A DNA stretch of 64,000 bases from Ktedonosporobacter rubrisoli (GTDB taxonomy: Bacteria; Chloroflexota; Ktedonobacteria; Ktedonobacterales; Ktedonobacteraceae). The position numbers were made by a program, and so were the translations under genes. How positions within the stretch are numbered: position 1 is the stretch's first letter; each line of letters begins with the position of its first letter. The notes under the pieces are model-generated. The model was not told where the DNA came from and searched no databases. It saw only the letters and a list, made by a program, of their open reading frames with translations. The stretch covers positions 9,672,001 to 9,736,000 of the forward strand of contig NZ_CP035758.1 of NCBI RefSeq assembly GCF_004208415.1. Direction: 5' to 3'. This document shows positions 26,422 through 35,514 of this stretch, piece by piece.

Positions 26422-27893
26422 TCAGGCAAGCCTGGAGACCAGAGTATCTTGCTGGCCAAAGGCGGCAGCACGCAAGGCGACTTGCAAGAATACCTCGATG
26501 TTGGTCTCTGCCAGCGTGGCAGGCCAGGCCATAAACTCCTCGCTAACGGCTTGCACGATTTGTAATGTGTGCCCCTGATCTGCAGTTGCATCGGTGGTGG
26601 CAGCTCCCAAGCCGATGGTGCCGAAGAGGGCCCGCGCATCATGTCCAAGCTTCAAATAACGCCGGGCTGTGGCCAGTGCGCTTGAGAGATCTTTGGACTT
26701 AAGGTGGTCTGCAAGCGTCTCTAATTGGGCTGGCGCAATCAGGCCGCCTCCGGCAGTGCGGACCGTGCCAGGTGCCTCGATTGGTCGGGCTCCCTCCTGC
26801 TGAGGAACTTCTTTGTGCAAGGCATTCACGTAAGCTGCCGAGGTGAATAGTAGAGGTAGCGCCTCGACATCCTGTACCTGGCGGTAGACCAGGCGTGTAG
26901 CGGCGGCAAAGAGCAGACCATGGGCGGTCTTGACGAACTGCTCGCGATCATTGTCGTTTACCCGATGCATGATCTCGGCGGCAGCCAGAGCGATGACAGA
27001 GCCAACGGCGCGCGGTGAGGCCTCGCCACCCATCAGCGCGTCATAGACACCCTGACATACCTGAGTGGTATCGGCATCGCTGAGGATCAACTTCTGTAAT
27101 GACAAGGCGCTGGCATCCTTGGGAGCAGACAGGCGTTTGCGAATAGCGACGACGCTATGCGCGGGCTCAGCTGTATACTTGCGAACAGTCTCGATCCAAG
27201 CCGGCTCGTTGGCCTCAGGCTTGAGAGGGAGATGGGGGCGAGCCAGTGAATGATGTTGGGTGCGCGATTGCCCCATTCTACGGTGTCAAGAAGCTGGTAA
27301 CCGCGCACGGCAAACATCAAGGGATGGCCGGCATTCTGGAAGGTAGTCGCAATGCCATCATAGGTGCGAACTTGTAAAGTGCGATAATCGGCTCCCGTAC
27401 CGTAGAGGCCGAAAAGGAGGCGCTCAGTCAGCAAGGCATCGTTGCCATAGATTGCCTCGTGCAGCTTCTCATTTACAGTCGTTCCGCTCTGCAGCAACCC
27501 GCTGGGAAAAAGGGGTTCTGGATACTCAGGCTGTATGTTATGCGCCGCGCGAACGGCTGGAGCTGCAAATAGTAAAGCCTGTGCGAAAAGCGGCAATGCT
27601 CGCTGCTGGAGAGAGATCTGGTCATCTAATGGTTGAGGAATGGTATGGAGCAGGCGAGCAAGCATAGCGGCGGCGGCCAAGGTCGTAATAATGTGTCCAT
27701 CTGTATCGCCATGGGCGGCGACCATGCCAACCCGCCCTAAGAGCACATCAGCAATTTCTCGGTTTTGTACATGTCCGACGAGCTCGCTGCTTAGCAGGTG
27801 TTCGCGCGCTGCCTCAACGATCTGTTCGTTACTGCCTGTAGCAAGTGTATCAATAAGTTTTGAGAGATCCACCCTCATTTCGAGTAACGCCAT
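26422..27893 (-). pseudogene. Unknown ~490-residue alpha-helical protein, single frameshift
   Basis: Two overlapping minus-strand frames make one continuous protein. The first (from ATG 27893, with TAGGAG eight bases upstream) runs to about 27240 through NRAPNIIHWLA; the second picks up with PHLPLKPEANEPAWIETVRKY and runs to 26422. At the junction there is a G followed by CCCCC; six C would join the frames exactly. The product looks mostly alpha-helical, Ala/Leu-rich, with conserved-looking GHPLMFAVRGYQLLDTV and HGDTDGHIITT segments. I recognise no family with confidence; it faintly resembles helical oxidoreductase-like or questin-oxidase-type proteins. Either an authentic frameshift or an assembly error. 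Confidence 0.7.
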
Positions 27894-28088
27894 ATGGTAT
27901 AACTCCTAGATAATACTTATGCGCATTCAGAAAGTGTGCATGCCTCTTCTCTTTGCGTCTGGATAAAGAGCAAGCCAGGCGTCATTGGTAGGCAACTTGG
28001 CAACGTACTGACACGTTCTGCGTTCAGGTAGCGTTGCAGAACGTGTTTTCAGAATGCAAGATTAATAGATAAATATTGCTTTGAAAGA

Positions 28089-28114
28089 GAGCTATCAGAC
28101 TAATCTGATAGCTC
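28089..28114 (-). terminator. Terminator overlapping the stop codon of 28100-28873
   Basis: Perfect 11-bp stem (GAGCTATCAGA with its complement), 4-nt loop, followed on the minus strand by TCTCTTTCAA. The upstream arm encodes the last residues of the gene. Confidence 0.75.
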
Positions 28115-28873
28115 GCGAATAGAGCGTTCAATGCCTGGAATTTCTGCGTACTCCTCATCAAGCAATTTGTAGGCTCGACTCAAGTACAGCTCAGCTAGCC
28201 TGGCTCCTCGTTCATCGGGATTGACAGCTGCGGCAACGAGCTCTTTGCCGCGATACTTTTCCGCAAGCAAGCCAGCAATGCGCTGCATACGTCGTTTGGT
28301 GTCCTGTAAAAGTGCCGAATCGCGCCCCTCCAGGGCATAGCGCGCAGTGCCGATGAGCTTGCTTAACTCAGACAGCTTCTGACGCTCAGACATAGTTTGC
28401 AGCAAAAGCTCTTCGGCGTCCAGATCATCCAATGGTGCCGCCTCTTCGATCTCTGCCGTGCTCGCGACTGGCTGCTTAAGCGTAGAGAAGTAGGAGGAAT
28501 AAAGCTGGCCATACTCCTGGCTGCTAAATGCCGCCATTTGCATGCGGGCCCCTTCATCCCTTGAGCTTACCGTACCGATATCACAGAGATCATCATCGCG
28601 GCGCTCAGCAAGCGTCTTTATGTATTCCAGGCTGTTTACTTCTTCCAGCATAGGAGGAATAGGCATACCTGAGAGATTTGTCGCTTCTTGGAGATCCTCT
28701 GAAGGGATTTGTGCTGCGAATAATGGTGGAAGGTACTTCGCAAGTGACATCGGGATCGGTGGAACGATACAATAGGTGCAGTAGACCACATTGGGGTTGC
28801 TACTGCTGCGTGCTATTAAAAAGGCGTGTCCCTTGGGTGCCTGTGAATTGCCTCGTAAGAATTGTATACCCAT
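28100..28873 (-). CDS. Protein of unknown function
   Basis: 257 residues, unrecognised. The N-terminal ~60 residues (MGIQFLRGNSQAPKGHAFLIARSSSNPNVVYCTYCIVPPIP...) contain a CTYC pair and a Pro-rich stretch; this part reads like the start of a membrane-associated or complex-bound protein. Residues ~140-257 are charged and helical (DDLDAEELLLQTMSERQKLSELSKLI; LLAEKYRGKELVAAAVNPDE), probably coiled. No signal peptide or transmembrane helix is clear. It lies 112 bp from the TPR protein on the same strand and may share its transcript; the terminator at 28089 closes the unit. The pair may act together (inference). Confidence 0.75.
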   Translation of the reverse strand: MGIQFLRGNSQAPKGHAFLIARSSSNPNVVYCTYCIVPPIPMSLAKYLPPLFAAQIPSEDLQEATNLSGMPIPPMLEEVNSLEYIKTLAERRDDDLCDIGTVSSRDEGARMQMAAFSSQEYGQLYSSYFSTLKQPVASTAEIEEAAPLDDLDAEELLLQTMSERQKLSELSKLIGTARYALEGRDSALLQDTKRRMQRIAGLLAEKYRGKELVAAAVNPDERGARLAELYLSRAYKLLDEEYAEIPGIERSIRELSD

Positions 28874-28984
28874 GACGAAGTTTCCCTTCGATACTTAAGT
28901 GCTTATCTTTCAGTCTTCATGTCCAATATAATCTATAGTGCATATGTCAGGAAGCCTCTATATTCTCTCATGACAGATGTATGA

Positions 28985-31225
28985 TTACAATCCTTTGCGC
29001 ACTTGTTGTATACGCTTGATGAGATCCCTGTTCGCACTACTCTCTTCTTCCGTCAGCTCCTCGCTACTATTCGTCAGATCATTCTCGTATATTTTAAGAT
29101 GTTGTACAAGTTCTTCCGAACCAGCCACGCGGGCAAAGTTCTGCAGCAATGAACTGGCTGTTTCATCCTGATTGCGCCGTACATCAGTAATTGCGGTTTG
29201 CGCATAGAGTTCAGCGTATTGGCGCAGGAAGATGCTCCATTGTTGAGGCGTATTCAACGTTTGCATGACCCGTTCAACCTGCGTAATAGCCCTGCTTTGC
29301 TCATCGCGTGCCTGCTCCAACTCATTGCGTAGTAAAAAGATTGTAGCACGGGCGAAGCGTGTATCGACAACCCCTAACGGGCGGCGTTGTTGATGATAGA
29401 GCTTAAGAGCTTGCTCGAAATCGGCCATTGCTGCGTCCTGCTCATCCTTACCGCTGTGGGCCAGGCCGCGGGCCAGGTAGGCGTCAGCTTGTCCAAGGAG
29501 GTCATTGGCTTGCGAGAAGCGAAGTATAGCGGCGTCAGAGTTTTCTTGCGCTTCGTCCCAATGTTGCTGACCAATGTTGACCTGGGCTACTCCTAGCACC
29601 GCAAAGCCATCGCCATCTGTGCTTTCGATGAGTTGGAATTGGCGCCCTGCTTCCATGAAGGTTGTCAGCGCATTCTCAAGGTCGCCATGCTCTAATCTTG
29701 TCTGGGCCAGGCCTAAAATAGCCTGGGCAGCATAGAATGGATCTTCTAGCGCTTCTGCCTGTTCGCGAGATGCCTTGAAGTGTGTCTCGGCCTGCGCAAA
29801 ATCTCCTTGAGTTAAGACTACCTGGCCATGGATGATTTTGTTGAAAGGAGCTACCTGCAGGGCAAGGGGATTATTTCCCATGGCTTGTGTGGCGGCTGCA
29901 ATCTGTGCTTCTGCCTCCTTCATATCTCCCGCATATAGGGCCAGGCGTGCCAGGCGTATGCTGGCTTCCGCCGCCTGACGTGCTGCGGCAGCACTTTCCA
30001 TCTCCCCTACGCGGCTAAGCGCATCAGTATAATGGTTTCTGGCCTGAGCTGGCTGGCCCTGCTGGAGGAGAGAATCGCCAAGTCCTAGCAAGGCCTGGCT
30101 CTCAATCAGACTATTATGGAGTTTGTGGGCTTGCTGATAGGCCTCCTGAAAATTGTGGATCGCACGCTCTACAAACCCCCGCCTTAGCTGTATCTCGCTC
30201 AAGCCGGCCATAGTTTCGGCAAGACCAACCTGAAAGGCGATGGCTTGATACGTTCGCCTTGCGCGTTCCATAATCGAGTTCGCGTAGCCCAGCTGGCCGC
30301 GCCGCAAGTTAACCTCTCCTAGAACGCGATTGGCATGGGCGACGCCAAGCGCATTGTGCTCATCTGTATAGAGCTGAAGGGCGGACTGGGCCTCTATAAG
30401 GGCCTGGTCGATTTTGGCTTGCTGGAACATCACCTCGGCCAGACCAAGGTGTGCATCGGCCTGGCCGAGCTTGTATTCGGCTACCTGGGCTAGATTAAGG
30501 GCCTCAGCAAACGTGTCGGCGGCCTTATCGAGCTGTTCCTGCTCAAGATAGATCTGCCCTAAGCCCGCCTGGGCGTCGATAGTCCCGAAGGTGTCGCGGG
30601 TCGTGCGATATGCTTCGAGGGCGCGTTGATAGCCTTGCAAGGCGGCGTCAAATTTGTGGGCAAGGCGCTGAATATCTGCGAGGCTGCGGCTGGCATCGGC
30701 CTCGTTAATAAGATCGTTGGATTCTTTGAAATAGTTGATGGCGTCCTGATAATGCTCAGAAGCGTACTCGGTGTTTCCTCGCTGTAGCTCAATATGGCCA
30801 AGAGCCAGCGCGACACTGCCCAAACCCTGCGCGTTTTGCTGAGCGCGATAGAGCTGCTGTGCCTGTTGGTAGGCGTCCTGGGCGCGATCGAGATGGGCCT
30901 GTTGACGTTCTATGTGCCCCATTGAAAGCGCGCTTGCCGCCTCATTCAGCGGTCGATTAGCATCTTTATAGAACTTTATTGCTCTTTGATAGCTATTAAT
31001 TGCCTGCTCCAGAGCGTTATTCTGGCGCTGTACTTCTGCGACCATGGAGCGACTATCGCCAGCGCGCTTGAAATCGCCAATCAGTCGAAAGCGTATTTCG
31101 GCATCCCCAAAGGCCTCTGCAGCTTTATCCAGCTTCCCATCATTGAACGCTTCAAAGCCTGCCTGGAGACGCTTTTCGGCCAGCTGCGCGTTCTTTTCAT
31201 TGGTATTCTGCTCTTGCGTTGTCAT
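28985..31225 (-). CDS. Long TPR-repeat protein
   Basis: 746 residues built almost wholly of ~40-residue tetratricopeptide units, each with the pattern A-x-x-x-x-x-x-A-L-x-x-Y...G-x-A...L-G-x-x-x (for example DSRSMAEVQ-like, AAQAILGLAQTRLEHGDLENALTTF, DAYLARGLAHSGKDEQDAAM). I count about 17 units. The last ~100 residues (from EQARDEQSRAITQVERVMQTL) are a charged, coiled C-terminus with a Ser/Glu-rich stretch (SNSSEELTEEESS-like). There is no signal peptide and no enzymatic domain. Such proteins are scaffolds for protein complexes; partners are unknown. It is the first gene of a likely two-gene unit with 28100-28873. Confidence 0.85.
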   Translation of the reverse strand: MTTQEQNTNEKNAQLAEKRLQAGFEAFNDGKLDKAAEAFGDAEIRFRLIGDFKRAGDSRSMVAEVQRQNNALEQAINSYQRAIKFYKDANRPLNEAASALSMGHIERQQAHLDRAQDAYQQAQQLYRAQQNAQGLGSVALALGHIELQRGNTEYASEHYQDAINYFKESNDLINEADASRSLADIQRLAHKFDAALQGYQRALEAYRTTRDTFGTIDAQAGLGQIYLEQEQLDKAADTFAEALNLAQVAEYKLGQADAHLGLAEVMFQQAKIDQALIEAQSALQLYTDEHNALGVAHANRVLGEVNLRRGQLGYANSIMERARRTYQAIAFQVGLAETMAGLSEIQLRRGFVERAIHNFQEAYQQAHKLHNSLIESQALLGLGDSLLQQGQPAQARNHYTDALSRVGEMESAAAARQAAEASIRLARLALYAGDMKEAEAQIAAATQAMGNNPLALQVAPFNKIIHGQVVLTQGDFAQAETHFKASREQAEALEDPFYAAQAILGLAQTRLEHGDLENALTTFMEAGRQFQLIESTDGDGFAVLGVAQVNIGQQHWDEAQENSDAAILRFSQANDLLGQADAYLARGLAHSGKDEQDAAMADFEQALKLYHQQRRPLGVVDTRFARATIFLLRNELEQARDEQSRAITQVERVMQTLNTPQQWSIFLRQYAELYAQTAITDVRRNQDETASSLLQNFARVAGSEELVQHLKIYENDLTNSSEELTEEESSANRDLIKRIQQVRKGL

Positions 31226-31471
31226 AGCTTTCTACCTTTAAACCCATAAGCGTTATTGCGTGTATATTGTATTCTATCTACATTTTAGAAATGTCATCCT
31301 GCTATCTCGGGTCCTGCTACCGCAGCTTTCTTGCCCAGGCGTGCCTAAGTCAGATATAGAGCTGGCAAAAATTGCTGTCACCTCTCGCCCGGCGCGAGAA
31401 GAGAGTAGCAGGAATTTGCTAATTCCATTGTAATGTCTGTATGGTATAAAGTCAAAAAGAGCTATTGTCTA
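31226..31471. other. Intergenic region, divergent TPR and cNMP genes (left half)
   Basis: No gene. TATAAA at 31445 could be a -10 box for plus-strand transcription into the structured segment, but no good -35 accompanies it. Confidence 0.3.
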
Positions 31472-31637
31472 AGGCCTGCTGAAAGTCCTACAATGCAGGA
31501 GCAGCCTGTCCGGGGAAAGGTAGCAGAGGACGGCCTACGTTGCGAGCAAGCGAAACGTCCTCTGCTGGGGTCTGGCGCGCCGCGAGCAAGTGCATTGGAC
31601 CCAGCCTCTCTTCCGCCTCAGCGCGCAGGCGATGGAA
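31472..31637 (+). other. GC-rich segment with several consecutive hairpins, possible structured RNA
   Basis: Four helices can be drawn in succession: GGCCTGCT with AGCAGCC (31474-31506); AGCAGAGGACG with CGTCCTCTGCT (about 31522-31565), an 11-bp perfect stem; CTGGGGTC with GACCCAG (about 31564-31603) with one bulge; and TTCCGCCT with AGGCgatGGAA (about 31611-31637). Hairpins 2 and 3 share the loop sequence GCGAGCAAG. I matched it to no known RNA (not RNase P, tmRNA, SRP or a riboswitch I know). It starts about 40 bp after a TATAAA and lies ~120 bp before the cNMP-binding gene. An overlapping 77-codon frame is probably not a gene. Confidence 0.35.
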
Positions 31638-31755
31638 AAACTGACACACGGAATTTAGCTAGATGACCAATTACTCTGGTTGTGGTAGAATAGTTTCGGC
31701 CATAAGACACTTGTAGCCTTTCATCGTTCTTATTTTCTTCGAAGGAGTTGTTTTC

Positions 31756-32184
31756 ATGTACGAAGATGCTCTCGCACAGGTAGACCTTTTCTCCACGCTT
31801 AATAAGAAAGAACTCCAGGTACTTGCGAAAAGTTGCCAGCCACGCTCGTATAGCGCAGATTCAACGATTATTTCTCAGGGCGATTCGGGGGTTGGCCTCT
31901 ACGTTATCTTGAAGGGTAAGGTGCGTATTCAACAGGCTAACGATCCAGATAAAGCCGAAGAAGTAATCTCTGTGGTAGGGCCAGGAGAAGTCCTGGGCGA
32001 GATGGCTTTGCTTGATGATTTACCTCGTTCCGCTTCGGTTGTCACTCTTGAAGAAGTCGATGCCCTTCTGCTGCCTGTGTGGGAGTTCCGCAGCATTCTG
32101 CGTAATCATCCCGACATCGCATTAAAGCTATTGGCGGTCCTGAGTAAGCGCTTGCGAAAAGCTGAGAGCCGCCAGGCCGATTAA
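31756..32184 (+). CDS. Stand-alone cyclic-nucleotide-binding-domain protein
   Basis: 142 residues, one CRP-type cNMP-binding beta-roll and no DNA-binding domain. The phosphate-binding cassette GEVLGEMALLDDLPRSASV (about residues 70-90) has the Gly-Glu, the hydrophobic AL and the Arg/Ser pair expected for cNMP binding. The DLFSTLNKKELQVLAKSCQ opening matches the family. GAAGGAG stands eight bases before ATG 31756. It could act as a nucleotide sensor for another protein. Ligand (cAMP or cGMP) not determined. A hairpin-like GCACCCT/AGGGTGC at 32328-32346 may end it and nrdR. Confidence 0.85.
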   Translation: MYEDALAQVDLFSTLNKKELQVLAKSCQPRSYSADSTIISQGDSGVGLYVILKGKVRIQQANDPDKAEEVISVVGPGEVLGEMALLDDLPRSASVVTLEEVDALLLPVWEFRSILRNHPDIALKLLAVLSKRLRKAESRQAD

Positions 32185-32327
32185 GTCTGCTCTGCAGCAG
32201 GGAAGAGATAAGAGCGTACGGCTTGCTACAGAGTATAGCTATGTGTCTGGCGAACGATAGCGCTACTTGATGTACAAGACGCTCAATGTATAATTGCAGC
32301 TTAAGACAGAGGAATACTGATAAGGGG

Positions 32328-32346
32328 CACCCTCAAACAAGGGTGC
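32328..32346. terminator. Weak hairpin between convergent genes
   Basis: 7-bp stem GCACCCT/AGGGTGC with a 5-nt loop; poor U-tracts either side. Confidence 0.4.
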
Positions 32347-32372
32347 TCTGTCAAAATTTGTTGAGAGAAGGG

Positions 32373-32849
32373 CTAATTGGGCGAAGCGCCGGTATCGGAT
32401 TTCTCTCTATTCAGCAGCTTTTGTAGCTCCTCAAACATTGTCTCTATATCTCCGAAGGAGCGGTATACGCTAGCGAAGCGTATGTAGGCGATCTTATCAA
32501 GTTTGCGCAGGCGTTCCATGACTAATTCGCCAATAACATTGCTAGGTATCTCCTGCTTGCCAAAGCGGTACAGCTCCTGCTCGATCTCCTCAACGGCGTT
32601 TTCGACCTCGCCGGCGGGAAGAGGGCGCTTTTCGCAGGCTTTGCGGATGCCGAGATAGAGCTTCTGGCGGTCAAATTCTTCGCGGCGTTGATCGCGCTTA
32701 ATTACCATAAGGTGAAATTTTTCGACTCGCTCGTAAGTACTAAAGCGGCCTTTGCAATGTTCGCATTCGCGTCGTCTATGGATAGCATCACCTATATCGC
32801 GAGAGTCTTTCACGCGCGATTCGGTGCCGCCACAAAACGGACATTTCAT
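32373..32849 (-). CDS. nrdR: NrdR transcriptional repressor of ribonucleotide reductase genes
   Basis: 158 residues: N-terminal zinc ribbon (MKCPFCGGTESRVKDSRD...RRRECEHCKGRFSTYER) followed by an ATP-cone domain (LMVIKRDQRREEFDRQKLYLGIRKACEKRPL, then the conserved RLRKLDKIAYIRFASVYRSFGDIETM). NrdR binds NrdR boxes upstream of nrd genes according to nucleotide state. The start is set at ATG 32849 (MKCPFCGG is the canonical N-terminus) with GGGGGCAGGT just upstream; a TTG four codons earlier is less likely. No ribonucleotide reductase gene or NrdR box was found in the window. Confidence 0.95.
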   Translation of the reverse strand: MKCPFCGGTESRVKDSRDIGDAIHRRRECEHCKGRFSTYERVEKFHLMVIKRDQRREEFDRQKLYLGIRKACEKRPLPAGEVENAVEEIEQELYRFGKQEIPSNVIGELVMERLRKLDKIAYIRFASVYRSFGDIETMFEELQKLLNREKSDTGASPN

Positions 32850-33073
32850 ACCTGCCCCCAATGCTGCTGAGTGAGTAATAGGAATATTCTATCACAATCC
32901 TCCGCTGGTAGGAAATCCTTGCCTGGCTGCTGCAGAGAAGAAGGAGCAGGTATTATTTGCCGATGGTAAGGATCGCTGGTTTCCCGCTACCTTCAAAGGT
33001 GCGCAAACTCGTAATTGAGAGGCGCCCCAATCGTGAAAGTGGCGTTTCAAGATGTAAAATGCAGATATGTTTT

Positions 33074-33340
33074 CTAGATAAAAGCTGGTGTAGCAGAGTA
33101 GTCTTCGGTAAGAACTTTGACAGGTTTTTTCACGCTCTCCTGTAATGCACTGGCAGCGCCGCGCAAGCTGGGATGAACTTTACCTACATAGCCTGATCGT
33201 AGCCGGGAACCCTCTCGCCAGTAAGCGTACCAGTAGGGCCCATGCCCCTGCCCGTTGCGACAGGTGCTGCACGACGCTTTTCCGCACTTACGATACTGCA
33301 ACTGATAAGTGATGTGCTGATCGTTCGGTATGTCTGCCAT
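33074..33340 (-). CDS. Small Cys-containing protein (DUF6788-like)
   Basis: 88 residues. The core YQLQYRKCGKASCSTCRNGQGHGPYWYAYWREGSRLRSGYVGK is a conserved small domain common in Chloroflexota and other soil bacteria: a Cys pattern C-x4-C-x2-C and a GHGPYWY-x2-W motif suggest a zinc-binding or RNA/DNA-contacting fold. The C-terminal ~40 residues are variable. Function unknown. The ATG has only a weak GGA-like site upstream. It is isolated, with poorly coding DNA on both sides, and may be part of a decayed mobile region. Confidence 0.65.
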   Translation of the reverse strand: MADIPNDQHITYQLQYRKCGKASCSTCRNGQGHGPYWYAYWREGSRLRSGYVGKVHPSLRGAASALQESVKKPVKVLTEDYSATPAFI

Positions 33341-34134
33341 AAAATATCCGGCACGGAAATTGCAGGCTATCCTGCTGAAATAGTGCCGCCTCTCCTTTCC
33401 ACATGTGCATCGATTCCCTTGCGGGAAGCATTTTTCGCTGAAACATCCCGAAAGTACAGATGTCGCCCTTTCTGCATGGAAACGATATCGCCCGGCAGGC
33501 CTGCTCTGCTTAGTGGAAAGGATTATCCCTCGATATGAGCAGCCCCATATCTGCCAACCCTTGTAACCACTGGCCTCCGCGCCTGCCTCGACCTACCGCG
33601 CCTGTCCCTATGCTAACTGAGCTACTTCGCAGTACCTCCGGAAATCTCTGATAAACCAACTATCCTTCGTGAAAAAGCTTCTACAAGTACTTTTGATACT
33701 GTTACTATCATACCATCATTAGATGAACATTGTCTGAATTTGTCCATTGCAAAGATGAAACATAGTTCATAATTCAGCATACAATTAGGGAAAATTCCAT
33801 TTTTGCGTAACATATTGTTCATACATTGTGCAGGCAAAATACTACAGAGCTGCCAGACATTGTGCACAATACGGCTCATATGTTCCGCGTTGAGGTGGGC
33901 CAGGTGCTTCTTGCCGACTTGTTCTGGCAGCGTCTTGCTGAAGCCGAGCAATAGTGGCCCGGCCATGGAGCGCATGATCCCGGGCCTGTACTATCTTCCC
34001 ATAGATTTGCCGGCTCTGAGCGCATAGACATTGGTGAAGCGTGGTATAATGAAGGGTATAAACCTTTCGACAATCGAGAGTCATCTGTTCCGTTTGTTGT
34101 GTCGTGTTGTTGGATCGGAAAGAGAAAGCGAGCC
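33341..34134. other. Poorly coding region before hpf
   Basis: Several short overlapping frames on the minus strand (for example 33622-33975) show no domain and change frame within the region. I see no complete gene. The rightmost ~60 bases form the leader of hpf. Confidence 0.35.
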
Positions 34135-34758
34135 ATGCAAATTATCATCAAAGGCAGACAGATGCAGGTCACACCTCAATTACGACAAAGGATCGAACGT
34201 AAAGTTCAACGTATCTCCCGTCTGCTTAACAACGAAGCCCGCGTTGAAGTGACCATTGCTGAAGAGAAGACACGTAGCGCCAATGATCGCTATTCTGTCC
34301 AACTTGCCCTCTCTGGTTCCTCTCAGCCCATCAGGAGTGAGGTCAGCGCCCTCAATGCCAGTACTGCCCTGGATCTTGTGCTCGACAAGGTGGTTAAGCA
34401 GCTTGGTCGGCAGAAGGATCGGCAAAAGACAGTTCGTCGTCAGCAAACGCCTGCGATCAAGGTGCTCTCGCTGACTCGTTCGGGCCATCTCGCCTCTCTG
34501 GAGGATGAAGGAGAAGAAATTGCCATTGACCATTTGGCCTCAGCGGTAGGAGAAGAGGATAACGAACGTATATGGTCGCGTGTGATGGAGATTCGGCGTC
34601 TACCAACGCAGCCAATGACCGATCAGGAAGTGATTGCGCAGATGGAGGAGAAGGGCGATGCTTTCTTCCCATTTTTTAATGAAGAGACAAATAGCGTCAA
34701 TGTGATGTATAGACTTGAACAGGGAGGATACGGATTGCTGATACCCGCTATGGGCTAG
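34135..34758 (+). CDS. hpf: Ribosome hibernation-promoting factor, long form
   Basis: 207 residues. The N-terminal S30AE domain (MQIIIKGRQMQVTPQLRQRIERKVQRI..., with IAEEKTRSANDRYSVQ and the DLVLDKVVKQLGRQKDR helix) is followed by a linker and the C-terminal dimerisation domain (VMEIRRLPTQPMTDQEVIAQMEEKGDAFFPFFNEETNSVNVMYR), which defines the long form that makes 100S ribosome dimers. ATG 34135 (MQIIIKG) is chosen with GGAAAGAG upstream; an upstream frame would add 12 residues. A strong terminator follows. It acts on the 30S subunit near the decoding site in stationary phase. Confidence 0.93.
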   Translation: MQIIIKGRQMQVTPQLRQRIERKVQRISRLLNNEARVEVTIAEEKTRSANDRYSVQLALSGSSQPIRSEVSALNASTALDLVLDKVVKQLGRQKDRQKTVRRQQTPAIKVLSLTRSGHLASLEDEGEEIAIDHLASAVGEEDNERIWSRVMEIRRLPTQPMTDQEVIAQMEEKGDAFFPFFNEETNSVNVMYRLEQGGYGLLIPAMG

Positions 34759-34792
34759 CTCCGCTGCTCTTCCTCAGATGCTCTTAGTAGAT

Positions 34793-34828
34793 GCCCTGCA
34801 GGCACCATACCTGCAGGGCGCATTTTTT
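34793..34828 (+). terminator. Intrinsic terminator of hpf
   Basis: Perfect 10-bp stem GCCCTGCAGG with its complement, 7-nt loop, then a TTTTTT run at 34823-34828. Confidence 0.9.
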
Positions 34829-34848
34829 GTATGCTCAAGATACCATTT

Positions 34849-35484
34849 TTAGAGCGTGATTTCGAATTGCCATGGTGTGGGCGGCGGATCCTCGAACTGG
34901 CCGAGGGGATCGGCGGCGCGTATAGTTAGCACGCGAGCCTCTGCCGCGGGTAATGGCCGGAAGCGAGCGCTTCCCTGATAAACTGCATTATTGGGGCCGC
35001 TGGCAAGTTCTGGTCGGGCCAATAGCATACCTCCGCGGTCTCCTGTCCATTGTGCTCCTAGATTATCTTTCAAGAAGAAAATAATGCGTGGCACAAAGGC
35101 AAAACCTGCGGTGAGTGGTGGCCTGATCCACAGGTAGTGGAGTTCAAAATGAGCCTGATAGTAGTGCATCTGGTGCAAGATCAAGGTCATCCCTTGCTGT
35201 TTCTGCTCCAGCTCCAGTGTGACGACCCGCAAGGGCTCATGGGTGGCCCTCATGTTTTCCCGTTCCGTTTCCAGACCCTGCGGTGCGGCGATAACTACCG
35301 GTGGTCGCGATGCTAGCTCCAGTGCCTTAGCCGAAAACGGAGTCGGATCATTAAGAATGTCATTACATAGTTCCAGGCAGTCATTACAGATATAAGCTGC
35401 CCCTGGCCCTGCTACCATGCGCCGAACCTCTGAGGTATGCCGACCGCAGAAAGAGCAGCGAGCCAACGACCGATCAAAACTCAT
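34849..35484 (-). CDS. ClpX-type zinc-finger protein without ATPase
   Basis: 211 residues. The N-terminal ~45 residues are a ClpX-like C4 zinc-binding domain: Cys10, Cys13, Cys33, Cys36 (CSFCGRHTSEVRRMVAGPG...YICNDCLELC). ClpX uses this domain to bind substrates and adaptors, but here there is no AAA+ domain. The rest (after a Pro-rich linker) is beta-rich, with HYLWIRPPLTAGFAFVPRIIFFLKD and an FRPLPAAEARVLTIRAADP segment resembling a membrane-less sandwich; I do not recognise it. It lies 30 bp downstream of gatD, so it probably belongs to the murT-gatD operon. Function unknown; adaptor for the Clp system is a guess. Confidence 0.8.
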   Translation of the reverse strand: MSFDRSLARCSFCGRHTSEVRRMVAGPGAAYICNDCLELCNDILNDPTPFSAKALELASRPPVVIAAPQGLETERENMRATHEPLRVVTLELEQKQQGMTLILHQMHYYQAHFELHYLWIRPPLTAGFAFVPRIIFFLKDNLGAQWTGDRGGMLLARPELASGPNNAVYQGSARFRPLPAAEARVLTIRAADPLGQFEDPPPTPWQFEITL

Positions 35485-35514
35485 TATGACTTCCTTTGTT
35501 GTTGAACCATCTTA

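Noticed and set aside
31433..31666. 77-codon frame in the structured segment
   Set aside because: No family signal or good ribosome site; the region fits a structured RNA or leader better.
33622..33975. 117-codon minus-strand frame
   Set aside because: No recognisable domain; overlapping frames suggest non-coding or decayed DNA.
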